A stretch of 64,000 nt of DNA. It comes from Tunturiibacter empetritectus (GTDB taxonomy: Bacteria > Acidobacteriota > Terriglobia > Terriglobales > Acidobacteriaceae). Location: positions 1,612,001 through 1,676,000 of the forward strand of contig NZ_JACCCU010000001.1 of assembly GCF_013410875.1 (NCBI RefSeq), given 5' to 3'. How positions within the stretch are numbered: position 1 is the stretch's first letter; every line of letters begins with the position of its first letter. A program made the position numbers and the translations under genes. Under the pieces are notes generated by a model. That model saw only the letters and a program-made list of their open reading frames with translations, did not search any database and was not told where the DNA came from. Positions 1 to 7,903 of the stretch are shown here, piece by piece.

Positions 1-51
1 GTAGATACTCCTCCCGAACCCGATGCGTTCTGCGGAGATATTCTGAATTAA
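1..51 (+). other. possible 3' end of a truncated upstream gene
   Basis: The frame starting at base 1 is open for 16 codons and ends with TAA at 49-51. This could be the tail of a gene that begins left of the window, but a second frame is also open here and the stretch is too short to judge. Bases 52-153 show no gene. Confidence 0.15.
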
Positions 52-153
52 GGGTGAGGATGCCAGAAAAATAGTTGCAGTGGGAATAACACCTCAGTGG
101 GTTATCAGAGATGACAACATTGGAGGCAAAGCACTTAAGCCGAAGATTGGCAT

Positions 154-190
154 AAAAAAGGCCGTCTTTTCGCGGGAAAAGGCGGCCTTT
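154..190 (-). terminator. intrinsic terminator of the deoxyhypusine-synthase-like gene
   Basis: A 15-base inverted repeat (arms around 158-172 and 176-190, one G-U type mismatch) with a 3-base loop is seen. Read on the minus strand it is followed by a run of six T (154-159). It lies 18 bases beyond the stop of the minus-strand gene at 208, as expected for a Rho-independent terminator. Confidence 0.85.
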
Positions 191-207
191 ATGGGGTTTT
201 ATAGGGT

Positions 208-1275
208 TTATGCGGTTACGGGAACCTGGTCAAGAATGGTGGTCCATTTTTTCCCTTTTCGGGACGCCTGGGCGTTCTTGTGGAAGGCATAACCGGTAAT
301 CAAGGGTAGAGCGAGTGTGGCTTCGGAGAAGACCATCTGCTCGTAGGTGAGGTCGACTTTGCCCCAGCTGGAGGCTTCTTTGAGGGTGGAGCCGGAGAGG
401 GCGCCGTCGCGGGCGTCGGCTACGGTGATCTGGATGGCGTACTTGTGCATGGAGGCTTCGACACCGAGGATGTCGGCGGCTACGACGATGTCCTGGGCGA
501 AGTTCTTGGGGACGCCGCCGCCGACCATGAGGAGGCCGGTGGTGGGGTTGGCGATCTTCAGTTGGGTGATCTCGTAGAAGTCTTTTGCAGAGTCGATGGA
601 AACCATAGGCTTGCCCTGACGGGCGTGCTGATGTGCGACGAGACCGAAGCCTGCGGAGCAGTCGGAGAAGGCGGGACAGAAGATGGGGACGTTCTTCTCG
701 TAGGCGGCGAGGACGATGGAGTCGCGGCCGCCAGCTTGCGGGGTCTTGCCGTTTTTGCTGAGGTAGGCGCCCATCTCGCGGATGAACTCGCGGGAGCTGT
801 GCGGCCTGGGCTCGAGGGAGTTGGTGATCTGGTGGGTGATCTCGTCGCACTGGCGAAGCTCTTCTTCGTCGATGAAGGTGTCGTAGATGCGGTCGATCAT
901 GAGTTCGCGGAGCTCGGCATCGCCTGCACCGTACTTGTACTCGTCGCCGGCGACGTAGTGGTTGAAGCCGAGGGCCTCGAAGAAGTCCTGATCGACGATG
1001 TTGGCGCCAGTGGAGACGATGGCATCGACCATGTTGTTGCGGATGAGGTCGACAAATATCTTTTGAAGGCCGGCGGATATGAGGGAGCCGGCGAGGCAGA
1101 GGATGACGCCGCAGTCGCTGTCGCGGAGCATCATGTCGTAGATGTTGGCGGCGCGGGCGGTGTCACGCGCGGAGTAGGCCATCTGGGACATCGCGTCGAC
1201 CAGGGGAACGACGTTGTGCTGCTTGAGGTCGAGATGCTGAATGGGGCGGGCTAGAAGTTCTTTTTTTGTAGGCAT
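208..1275 (-). CDS. deoxyhypusine synthase-like protein
   Basis: The 355-residue protein has the fold signature of the deoxyhypusine synthase family, which uses NAD and spermidine to transfer an aminobutyl group. The GGGVPK segment near residues 252-257 matches the family's catalytic lysine loop (GGGxxK), so K257 is the likely imine-forming residue. The C-terminal SSWGK segment is also family-typical. Bacteria lack eIF5A, and bacterial members are reported to act as homospermidine synthases or have unknown substrates, so the true acceptor is open. The start has AGGAG only two bases upstream, which is unusually close. A strong terminator follows. The neighbouring hydrolase is on the same strand but separated by a repeat element. 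Confidence 0.85.
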   Translation of the reverse strand: MPTKKELLARPIQHLDLKQHNVVPLVDAMSQMAYSARDTARAANIYDMMLRDSDCGVILCLAGSLISAGLQKIFVDLIRNNMVDAIVSTGANIVDQDFFEALGFNHYVAGDEYKYGAGDAELRELMIDRIYDTFIDEEELRQCDEITHQITNSLEPRPHSSREFIREMGAYLSKNGKTPQAGGRDSIVLAAYEKNVPIFCPAFSDCSAGFGLVAHQHARQGKPMVSIDSAKDFYEITQLKIANPTTGLLMVGGGVPKNFAQDIVVAADILGVEASMHKYAIQITVADARDGALSGSTLKEASSWGKVDLTYEQMVFSEATLALPLITGYAFHKNAQASRKGKKWTTILDQVPVTA

Positions 1276-1345
1276 GGCTCCTACAGGATATCAATTTTGG
1301 CTAGTAACAGTGCGGGATTTCATGTGAATTTCATACGAGGGGCTT

Positions 1346-1444
1346 GTGTCCTGCCGGACGGGCCCACTGCGCGTGGGGCGGTCACTTCGTGACGCGTATA
1401 CCGGTCTTGGTGGGTCGGCTGCCTGGGTCCTCCCTTTGGTCGGC
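1346..1444 (+). repeat. dispersed ~100-bp element, copy 1
   Basis: This shares its sequence with the copies at 5293 and 59308: a CCTGCCGGACGGGCCC-type head, the small hairpins CCCACTGCGCGTGGG and GTCACTTCGTGAC, a GTATACC box, and a tail resembling GGTCCTCCC-TTGGTCGG. It sits against the 3' end of the alpha/beta hydrolase gene. The paired hairpins recall REP/BIME elements; no coding role is seen. Confidence 0.85.
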
Positions 1445-1455
1445 GCGGGACTTCT

Positions 1456-2370
1456 TCAGGGCTTGAGGAAGGTCTGGACGGCTTTGTCGAAGGCGGCGGG
1501 TTGGTCGTACATGATGAAGTGGCGGGAGTCATCGATGCGGAGGATCTTCAGGTTGGGCTTGGCGGCGTAGGCGGTGGTGTAGAGAGCGGTGACCTGGTTG
1601 GCTGGGCCTTCCGCGGTTTCATAGGGATAGAGAAGCGTCATCGGAGTTTTGATTGTGGCTAGCTGAGGACGGAGGTCGGTGCCGAGGTCTTCGAGCATGG
1701 CGTTGGCGAAGACGGTGCGGTCGGAGGCGATGGAGGAGGCTGAGACCAGGCGCTGGCCTTCGGGATCTTTGACGAGCCGGTTGGTATAGAGGGGGCTGGA
1801 TGCGGCGAACTGGTCGTTGGGCATGGCGACGAACTGGTCGTGGGCAGCCTTGGCCTGGGGTGCGACGCTTTCTACGGTGGCGGCTGGATCGAAGACGAGT
1901 CCGTAGAAGGGGAGGGTGTCAACGATGAGGAGCTTGCTGACGTCTTCGGGATGGGCCTGGGCGAGCATGAGGGCTAAGAGGCCGCCCATGGAGTGGCCGA
2001 TGACTGGGATTGGCTGGAGGTGGTTGATGAGGATGTACTGGTGGAGCTGCTCGACCACGGGGGTAAGGATAGGACCGTTTGCGTTGGGGCCGGAGAGTTC
2101 GCCAGCGAAGCCTGCGATCTGTATAAGGTGAAGGCGATAGGTTGCGGTGAGAAGTTTTGCTTCGGCGGCGTAGACGTCGCGGGAGCTGGCGAGGCCGGGG
2201 ATGAGGAGGACGTCGGGGCCTTTGCCGGGGGCGACGCCTTCGATGACGACGGAGAAGCGGGTGGGCGCTGCGGTGATGGCCTGGCCAAAGACTGGCTTTT
2301 TCAACAATAGGATGCCAGCCAGGATCAGCATGAGGATGACGAGGCGGCAGGTTGTGCGGGATGTGGTCAT
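1456..2370 (-). CDS. exported alpha/beta hydrolase
   Basis: The 304-residue protein begins with a hydrophobic signal segment (about residues 8-30), so it is likely periplasmic or membrane-attached. The alpha/beta hydrolase fold is indicated by the oxyanion region (LLIPGLASS, about 55-63), the nucleophile elbow GHSMGG with Ser127, an aspartate in the LLIVDTLPF strand, and a late histidine in DDSRHFIMYD. The substrate cannot be told; esterases, lipases and haloperoxidase-like enzymes share this pattern. The ATG start is preceded by GGAG at a good distance. The gene stands alone, with a dispersed repeat at its 3' end. Confidence 0.8.
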   Translation of the reverse strand: MTTSRTTCRLVILMLILAGILLLKKPVFGQAITAAPTRFSVVIEGVAPGKGPDVLLIPGLASSRDVYAAEAKLLTATYRLHLIQIAGFAGELSGPNANGPILTPVVEQLHQYILINHLQPIPVIGHSMGGLLALMLAQAHPEDVSKLLIVDTLPFYGLVFDPAATVESVAPQAKAAHDQFVAMPNDQFAASSPLYTNRLVKDPEGQRLVSASSIASDRTVFANAMLEDLGTDLRPQLATIKTPMTLLYPYETAEGPANQVTALYTTAYAAKPNLKILRIDDSRHFIMYDQPAAFDKAVQTFLKP

Positions 2371-2507
2371 GGCTGAGCTCCTTCGAACGATTTCAGTGTG
2401 CCGGGTTCGTTGCCTAGTTGTTAGTGGCTCACGTCACTGAAGTGAGGTGACAGATGTCATGGGCGGGACGATCGCGTTGATTGCCGGGAGACTTCGAGTC
2501 GTTCCGG

Positions 2508-3797
2508 CTAGATCGGCCTAGCTCCAGTTGTGTTCGGCGCGAAGGAGAGTTTTGAAGAGGTGCACTTTGCGACGATGAGGGTGATGTCGTCGTGTTGCTC
2601 GTGGGTGCTGAAGGTCTTGATCTCGTCGATGATGGCAGAGAGGAGGGCCTGGGGCGCGAGTTTGGAGTGCCGGCCGAGAGCGGCGATGAGGCGGTCTTCG
2701 CCGAACTCCTCTTCGGAGTCGTTGAAGGATTCGGTAACGCCGTCGGTGTAGAGGGTGAAGATGTCTCCTGGGGCGAGCTGGCATTCGACGATGGGGGAGT
2801 GCCACTCTTCGAAGAGACCGAGGACGGTTGCGGTGGAGTGGAGACGCTCGACGTCACCGTTGTGGCGGAGGATGATGGCGCAGAGGTGGCCGCAGTTGGC
2901 GTAGCGAAGGAGACGGGCGGTGTCGTCATAGTCGGCGAAGAAGACGGTGGCGTAGGCGCTGTCGGTGGTGTTCTGGTAGAAGAGGCGGTTGACGGATTGG
3001 AGGAAGGTGTGGGGCTCATCGCGGGCGAGGGTGAACTGGCTGCGGAGATTGGCCTGCAGGTTGGCCATGAGGAGAGCGCCGGCGATGCCTTTTCCGGCGA
3101 TGTCGCCGATGACGAGACCGAGGCGGCCGTGGCCGAGGGAGAGGAAGTCGTAGTAGTCGCCGCCGACGTGACGGGCCTGGATGCAGACGCCGGCGTAGTC
3201 TAGGGTTTCGAGCGGGGGAAGGGTCTGGGGGAAGAGGCGGGCCTGGACCTGGCGGGCGATCTCAAACTCCTGCGCGGCGCGGCGCTCGGCCTCGATCTTC
3301 TCGATGGCGTTGTTGCGCTGGCGCTCGATCTCGCGGCTGATCTGGCTGGAGGCGAGGAGTTCGAAGGAGTTGCCGTCGATGTCGTAAAAGCCGGCTACGG
3401 TGGCGCCGAAGATGGTCTGCTGGGGCGGGTGATGGAAGCGAACGCCGCGGTTGCGCCAAAGTTCGTAGGTGGTGTCGATGTCCTCGGAGATGAAGCCAAT
3501 CTGGGTGTTGCGACCGATGAGTTTGTAGTTCTCTGTGCCGGGCCTGGGCGCCATGAGGGCTAGGACTGCGGAGCCGTCGGGAGGAGCGACGGCGACCCAG
3601 CGGCCGTCGAAGTCGAAGTGGGCGTCTGCAACGATGCTGAAGCCGAGCTGGTCGACGTAGAACTTGAGGCTTTTGTCGTGGTTGCGGACGTAGACGGTGG
3701 ATTTGAAGATGCGCAGGTAGGGGCACTCTGGACACTCGCGCTCGGCCTGTTCGGCGAAGATGCGGGCGGAGGAGGTTGCCTGGGGTTCGGGCTTCAC
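2508..3797 (-). CDS. VOC (glyoxalase-like) domain fused to a SpoIIE-type PP2C phosphatase
   Basis: The first part (about residues 29-150) reads as a vicinal-oxygen-chelate fold with the typical end GNSFELL. A charged helical linker (about 152-182) leads into a PP2C/SpoIIE phosphatase (about 184-412). The metal-binding aspartates are visible in GGDYYDF (D214, D217), IGDIAGKG (D232), TDGVTE (D352) and HDDIT. SpoIIE/RsbU phosphatases dephosphorylate anti-sigma antagonists in partner-switching pathways. The VOC domain would then be a ligand sensor, which is inference. A CPEC motif (C22, C25) precedes the VOC domain. The start is GTG with GGGAGC upstream. No anti-sigma or antagonist gene lies nearby. 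Confidence 0.85.
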   Translation of the reverse strand: MKPEPQATSSARIFAEQAERECPECPYLRIFKSTVYVRNHDKSLKFYVDQLGFSIVADAHFDFDGRWVAVAPPDGSAVLALMAPRPGTENYKLIGRNTQIGFISEDIDTTYELWRNRGVRFHHPPQQTIFGATVAGFYDIDGNSFELLASSQISREIERQRNNAIEKIEAERRAAQEFEIARQVQARLFPQTLPPLETLDYAGVCIQARHVGGDYYDFLSLGHGRLGLVIGDIAGKGIAGALLMANLQANLRSQFTLARDEPHTFLQSVNRLFYQNTTDSAYATVFFADYDDTARLLRYANCGHLCAIILRHNGDVERLHSTATVLGLFEEWHSPIVECQLAPGDIFTLYTDGVTESFNDSEEEFGEDRLIAALGRHSKLAPQALLSAIIDEIKTFSTHEQHDDITLIVAKCTSSKLSFAPNTTGARPI

Positions 3798-3971
3798 GTG
3801 GTTGCTCCCTTTGCGAAGGTGTGCCGTTTTTCCGCTGCGGCTGGGCGATTGCTGGAGTTACGTGATCATCATCAACCCTTTGCCGATTCGATGTACAGGG
3901 CCACTTGGACTCAACGGATGGGCCAAGGGGAGGGAGTTGCTTTGAAGTGAATTGGAGACGAGACTGTTGGG

Positions 3972-5276
3972 ATGAATGTTAACTTTGCGGAGCGGGCCCA
4001 TAACCATAACTGGAAGCTGGACCCGATTGTGCGGTCGCTGCTGGATACGGACTTCTACAAGCTGCTGATGCTGCAGTTTATCTGGAAGAACTTTCCGAAG
4101 ATCCATGTGACTTCGGAGGTTACAAACAGGACGGTGTCGGTGCGGCTGTCGGAGCATATTCCGATAGCTATGCTGGTGGACCAGATGGAGCATGTGCGCG
4201 GGCTGCGGTTTCGGCGGTCGGAGATTATCTGGCTGGCGGGCAATACGTTCTATGGGACGCGGTCGATCTTTGAGCCGGCGTTTCTGGAGTGGCTGGAGAG
4301 GGACTTTCGGCTGTCGGATTACACGGTGACGGAGCACGATGGGCAGATTGTGGTGCGGTTTGAGGGGCTGTGGACCGAGGTGACGATGTGGGAGGTCTAT
4401 GGGCTGGCGCTGGTGAGTGAGATGAAGACTCGGGCGGCGTTGAGTACGCTGAGCGAGCTGGAGCTGGATGTTTTGTATGCGCAGGCGAAGACGAAGCTCT
4501 GGGAGAAGATGGAACGGCTGCGGGAGGTGCCGGAGATAAGGATCTCGGAGTTTGGGACGCGGCGCCGGCATAGTTTTTTGTGGCAGGAGTATGTGGTTGA
4601 GGTGATGCGGATGGCGCTGGGGCCGAGTCTGTCGGGTACGTCAAATACTTTTCTTGCTTACAAGCATGACCTGGAGGCGATGGGGACCAACGCGCATGAG
4701 CTGCCGATGGCGATGGCGGCGTTGGCGAACGATGATGAGGAGTTGCACGCGTCGCAGTATCGCGTGTTGGAGCTTTGGCAGAAGAGCTATGGTGGCGAGT
4801 TGCTGATCATGTTGCCGGATACGTTTGGGACGACGCAGTTCTTGGCTGGAGCTCCGGATTGGGTGGCGGACTGGACGGGGCAGCGGTGCGATAGTAAGGA
4901 CCCTTTTGTTGCTGGGGATGAGTATGTTGCTTGGCTGACGGAGCGGGGCAGGGATGCGAAGAAGAAACGGCTGATCGCGTCCGATGGGTTGGATGTGGAG
5001 GATATTCTACGGCTGCATGAGTACTTTCATGGACGGATACGGTTTAGCGCTGGCTGGGGGACGTTGCTGACGAATGATTTCCGTGGATGCCATCCGCGGG
5101 GCGAGACTGCGCTGGAGCCGATCAGCCTGGTGTGCAAGCTGATGACGGTGGGGGGGCGGCCGGCGGTGAAGCTGTCGGATAATGCGCGGAAGTCTACTGG
5201 GCCGGTAGAGGAGATTGCTCGGTATCGGCGGGTGTTTGGGAGTGTGGCGGTGATGGGGGCTTTGGTTACGGTTTAA
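3972..5276 (+). CDS. pncB: nicotinate phosphoribosyltransferase
   Basis: This enzyme makes nicotinate mononucleotide from nicotinate and PRPP in NAD salvage. The 434-residue length suits the family. Diagnostic stretches are LLDTDFYKLLM near the N-terminus, EFGTRRRHSF in the middle, and GTNAHELPM, which carries the regulatory phospho-histidine (about H241). The C-terminal part has the substrate-site segments LPDTFGTT and RFSAGWGTLLTNDF. The ATG start has only a weak ribosome-binding site. It stands alone between a divergent phosphatase gene and a repeat element. Identification is by recognition of the family and is firm. Confidence 0.95.
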   Translation: MNVNFAERAHNHNWKLDPIVRSLLDTDFYKLLMLQFIWKNFPKIHVTSEVTNRTVSVRLSEHIPIAMLVDQMEHVRGLRFRRSEIIWLAGNTFYGTRSIFEPAFLEWLERDFRLSDYTVTEHDGQIVVRFEGLWTEVTMWEVYGLALVSEMKTRAALSTLSELELDVLYAQAKTKLWEKMERLREVPEIRISEFGTRRRHSFLWQEYVVEVMRMALGPSLSGTSNTFLAYKHDLEAMGTNAHELPMAMAALANDDEELHASQYRVLELWQKSYGGELLIMLPDTFGTTQFLAGAPDWVADWTGQRCDSKDPFVAGDEYVAWLTERGRDAKKKRLIASDGLDVEDILRLHEYFHGRIRFSAGWGTLLTNDFRGCHPRGETALEPISLVCKLMTVGGRPAVKLSDNARKSTGPVEEIARYRRVFGSVAVMGALVTV

Positions 5277-5292
5277 TTTTTTAGTTTAAAAG

Positions 5293-5398
5293 ATGTGGCC
5301 TGCCGGCTGGGCCCGCTCCGCGCGGGGCGGTCACTTCGTGACTTGTATACCTTGTTTTGGTGATGTGAGTGCTGTGGGCCTCGCGTTGCTCGTCGGGT
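5293..5398 (+). repeat. dispersed ~100-bp element, copy 2
   Basis: This is the same element as at 1346 and 59308, more diverged in its tail. The GTCACTTCGTGAC hairpin and the GTATACC box are identical to copy 3. It lies directly after the pncB stop and ends about 40 bases before the likely start of the S1/P1 nuclease gene. Confidence 0.8.
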
Positions 5399-5434
5399 TA
5401 CTTTTGGTTGATGCGAGACACGTATACTTTTTGC

Positions 5435-6370
5435 ATGATGAGAGGTATGGGTTTAGTGAGGATTGCGGCTGCGATGGCTTTGCTGCCGGTGATGACGGTT
5501 CAGCAGAGTTTGGCGTGGGGCAGGGAGGGGCACATGATGATCAACCGATTGGCAGGGGCTGCGCTGCCATCGGATGTGCCGGAGTTTTTACGATCGAAGC
5601 AGGCGCTGGATGCGCTGGAATACTATGGGCCGGAGCCGGACCGGTGGAAGTCGCCGCTGGAGCCGGAGCTGAATGCGGCGGGTTTTCCGGAGCACTATAT
5701 CGATCTGGAGTGGGCCGACCTGATTGGGGAGCTGCCGCGGAAACGGTATGACTATGTGCGTGCGCTTGAGTTTGCGCAGAAGTCGCATCTGGATCTGGCG
5801 CTGACGCCGGAGAAGGTTGGGCTGCAGCCTTATGTGACCGCTGAAGTGTGGGAGCGGTTGAAGAGCGCTATGCGGGATTATCGGAAGCTGAAGGAAGACC
5901 ACAAAGATACAAAACCTTCGGAGTGCGAGATTGTGTTTCTGGCGGGATGGCTGGGGCACTATGTCGCGGATGGGTCGCAGCCGCTGCATACGACGATTCA
6001 GTACAACGGGTGGACGGGGCCGAATCCGAATGGGTATACGACCGAGCACAAGATTCATGCGATGTTCGAGTCTATTTTTGTGTCTGCCAATGTGAAGCCG
6101 GGAGAGGTTGCTCCGTTGATCGCGGAGAAGCCGGTGGTGCTGGGGGATGTGTTTACCGACTACATGGCCTATCTGCGGCATACGAACTCACTGGTGGAGA
6201 AGACGTATCAGCTGGAGAAGGCTGGTGCGTTTGCTGGCGCGGGAACGCCTGAGGGGAAGGCATTTGCTGAGGAGAGGCTGGCGGCTGGCGCTACGGAGTT
6301 GCGGGACATGATCTATTCCGCGTGGGTGAAGAGCGCTGAGCCGTTGCCGCTATCGAAGTATGCGGACTAG
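5435..6370 (+). CDS. exported S1/P1-type nuclease
   Basis: This is a secreted zinc-dependent single-strand nuclease or phosphodiesterase. From the chosen start the protein has a signal peptide of about 26 residues. Cleavage before WGREGH would expose the N-terminal Trp that binds zinc in this family. Further ligands are visible in HYIDLEW and GWLGHYVADGSQPLHTT. An upstream in-frame start at 5369 is possible, but it would bury the signal peptide. A TATACT box at 5423-5428 sits just before the start, so transcription could begin very close to it. The start could also be 5438 or 5447. The nuclease class is secure; the biological target is unknown. Confidence 0.88.
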   Translation: MMRGMGLVRIAAAMALLPVMTVQQSLAWGREGHMMINRLAGAALPSDVPEFLRSKQALDALEYYGPEPDRWKSPLEPELNAAGFPEHYIDLEWADLIGELPRKRYDYVRALEFAQKSHLDLALTPEKVGLQPYVTAEVWERLKSAMRDYRKLKEDHKDTKPSECEIVFLAGWLGHYVADGSQPLHTTIQYNGWTGPNPNGYTTEHKIHAMFESIFVSANVKPGEVAPLIAEKPVVLGDVFTDYMAYLRHTNSLVEKTYQLEKAGAFAGAGTPEGKAFAEERLAAGATELRDMIYSAWVKSAEPLPLSKYAD

Positions 6371-6375
6371 ACGAG

Positions 6376-7107
6376 TTACTCTTCTGAGTTCGTCGCGGTT
6401 GAGAGCAGGGGGTACTGGTGGTGCTCGACGCGCTTGAGGAGTCTTCGCAGGAGTGGGGTGAGCGCGAGCGCGATGATTGGGATTGCGATTGCGGCGAAGA
6501 TAGCCCAGAGGATGAAGGCGTGCCACTCCCATAACCAGAGCTGACGGGAGAGGGCGAGGGGATGCTCGCGTGCGGCGTGAAGCAGCTCGTTTGCCGAGAG
6601 GGGCATGGGGGCGGTGTGGAAGACGCGGCTGGCGAGACGGATGAACGGGATGACGAGGACGATTTCGAGCGGATAGACGACGTGGTTGCCCAGCTGGGAG
6701 GCGGCGATGTTGAGGCGCAGGACGAAAGCTACAGCGAGGCAAAGGACGGTGGTGCTGCCGAGGATGGGGTTGATGCCGATGAGGAGGCCTACGGCGAGGC
6801 TCCAGGCTAGTTTTTCCGGCGATGCTCCCATACGAAGAAGCGCGAGGACGGGAAGGGCGACGCGGCGATAGAGCCAATTGTGATGGACGGGTTCGGGGAC
6901 TTCGCGGTTGACTTTGAGATTGGATTCGCTTGGCTGCACTGCTGACAGGATAGACTGCGCGATGAGGCTTCGTTCAACAAGTGCAGCTTCAATGCGAGTG
7001 AGGATTGGATCTGGTGAACTTTTTTCGGGCTGCCTGGCGGAGTGTTTGGATGGTGGGGATGTTCGTGAGGTTCGGTGCGGAGTTGGCGCTGACGCGGCCG
7101 TCGACAC
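6376..7107 (-). CDS. DUF2062 membrane protein
   Basis: The C-terminal two thirds match DUF2062: a helix with LLRMGASPEKLAWSLAVGLLIG, a PILGSTT turn, and three to four membrane spans ending with basic residues. The N-terminal ~80 residues are Ser/Thr/Pro-rich and unlike the domain. This GTG start makes the gene overlap the divergent acyltransferase by about 95 bases. The true start may therefore be internal, for example a GTG at about 6936, although no good ribosome-binding site is seen there. Function is unknown. DUF2062 proteins often neighbour lipid or glycosyl transferases, which fits the adjacent acyltransferases. Confidence 0.75.
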   Translation of the reverse strand: MSTAASAPTPHRTSRTSPPSKHSARQPEKSSPDPILTRIEAALVERSLIAQSILSAVQPSESNLKVNREVPEPVHHNWLYRRVALPVLALLRMGASPEKLAWSLAVGLLIGINPILGSTTVLCLAVAFVLRLNIAASQLGNHVVYPLEIVLVIPFIRLASRVFHTAPMPLSANELLHAAREHPLALSRQLWLWEWHAFILWAIFAAIAIPIIALALTPLLRRLLKRVEHHQYPLLSTATNSEE

Positions 7108-7808
7108 GAAAGGCGCGGGCTGCTTGGCTGCATCGCTTTTGTGCGAGTGCGATGCGGGGGCTGGGGATTGAGATCAGTGTTGCGGGGAGTTTTCCTGAGC
7201 GCGGGGCGGTGATCTCGAATCACTTGAGCTATCTGGACATTGTGGTGTTTGCGGCGGTGCACCCTTGCGTGTTTGTGTCGAAGGCGGAGATTAAAAAATG
7301 GCCGGTGGTGGGGTGGATGACGACGATGTCGGGAACGGTTTATGTGGAGCGCGGGCATGGCGGGTCGGCCATGAGAGCGCGGGCGGGGATGCAGGCGGCG
7401 GTGGACGCGGGATTGCCGGTGGTGTTCTTTCCTGAGGGGACGACGAGCAATGGAAGCGGACTGTTGAAGTTTCATAGCGGGCTGCTGGCGCAGGCGATTG
7501 ATGGTGGTGCTCCGGTTACTGCAGCTTGTCTTCGCTATGAACTTGGGGAAGACAACGGACCGGGTGTGAGCGTTGCGGATGACGTCTGCTACTGGGGCGA
7601 CCGGAATATGCTGGGGCATGTCTTCACCTTTCTTGGGCTGCATGGGGTGAGCGCGAAGGTGCGGTTCGCAGAAAGGCCGATGGAGTTTTCGAGCGATGCG
7701 CTGCACCGGAAGCAGGCGGCTGTGGAGGCCAGGGCGGCGGTGGCTGCGTTGAGAACTAACACCTTTGGGGAAGGGGAGCAGGTGGCGGGGGAGATGCACC
7801 ATTTTTGA
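7014..7808 (+). CDS. lysophospholipid acyltransferase, PlsC family
   Basis: This is a 1-acyl-glycerol-3-phosphate acyltransferase type enzyme at the membrane. The two catalytic blocks are clear: NHLSYLD (NHx4D, about residues 70-76) and FPEGTTS (about residues 140-146). An N-terminal hydrophobic stretch can anchor it. The start is uncertain: GTG at 7014 has GAGGA ten bases upstream, and TTG at 7005 is the alternative. It precedes the OlsB-like gene by about 95 bases. Its closest relative in the window is the acyltransferase at 8718, with which it shares block order and spacing. It may supply phosphatidic acid or act in ornithine-lipid synthesis. Confidence 0.88.
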   Translation: MNFFRAAWRSVWMVGMFVRFGAELALTRPSTRKARAAWLHRFCASAMRGLGIEISVAGSFPERGAVISNHLSYLDIVVFAAVHPCVFVSKAEIKKWPVVGWMTTMSGTVYVERGHGGSAMRARAGMQAAVDAGLPVVFFPEGTTSNGSGLLKFHSGLLAQAIDGGAPVTAACLRYELGEDNGPGVSVADDVCYWGDRNMLGHVFTFLGLHGVSAKVRFAERPMEFSSDALHRKQAAVEARAAVAALRTNTFGEGEQVAGEMHHF

Positions 7809-7814
7809 TTCAAC

Positions 7815-7839
7815 GAATGTTCATTTGACGTGAACATTC
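7815..7839. promoter_or_regulatory. perfect 9-bp inverted repeat upstream of olsB-like gene
   Basis: GAATGTTCA and TGAACATTC are separated by seven bases. The repeat lies 7 bases after the stop of the PlsC gene and 65 bases before the OlsB-like start. It could be an operator for a dimeric regulator or an RNA hairpin. There is no T-run, so a terminator is less likely. The regulator is unknown. Confidence 0.55.
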
Positions 7840-7903
7840 TGTAACAGAAGAGGACGCAGACTGACATCGAACGCACCACAATCCTGGCTTGCAAGGAGAG
7901 TCG

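Noticed and set aside
445-1254. Long plus-strand frame opposite the deoxyhypusine-synthase-like gene
   Set aside because: It is a shadow: its composition (Gly, Val, Asp, Glu) is the complement of a GC-rich gene, and the minus-strand protein has clear family motifs.
7815-7839. Dyad as a LexA (SOS) box
   Set aside because: Spacing between GTTC and GAAC does not match known LexA boxes and no SOS gene follows.
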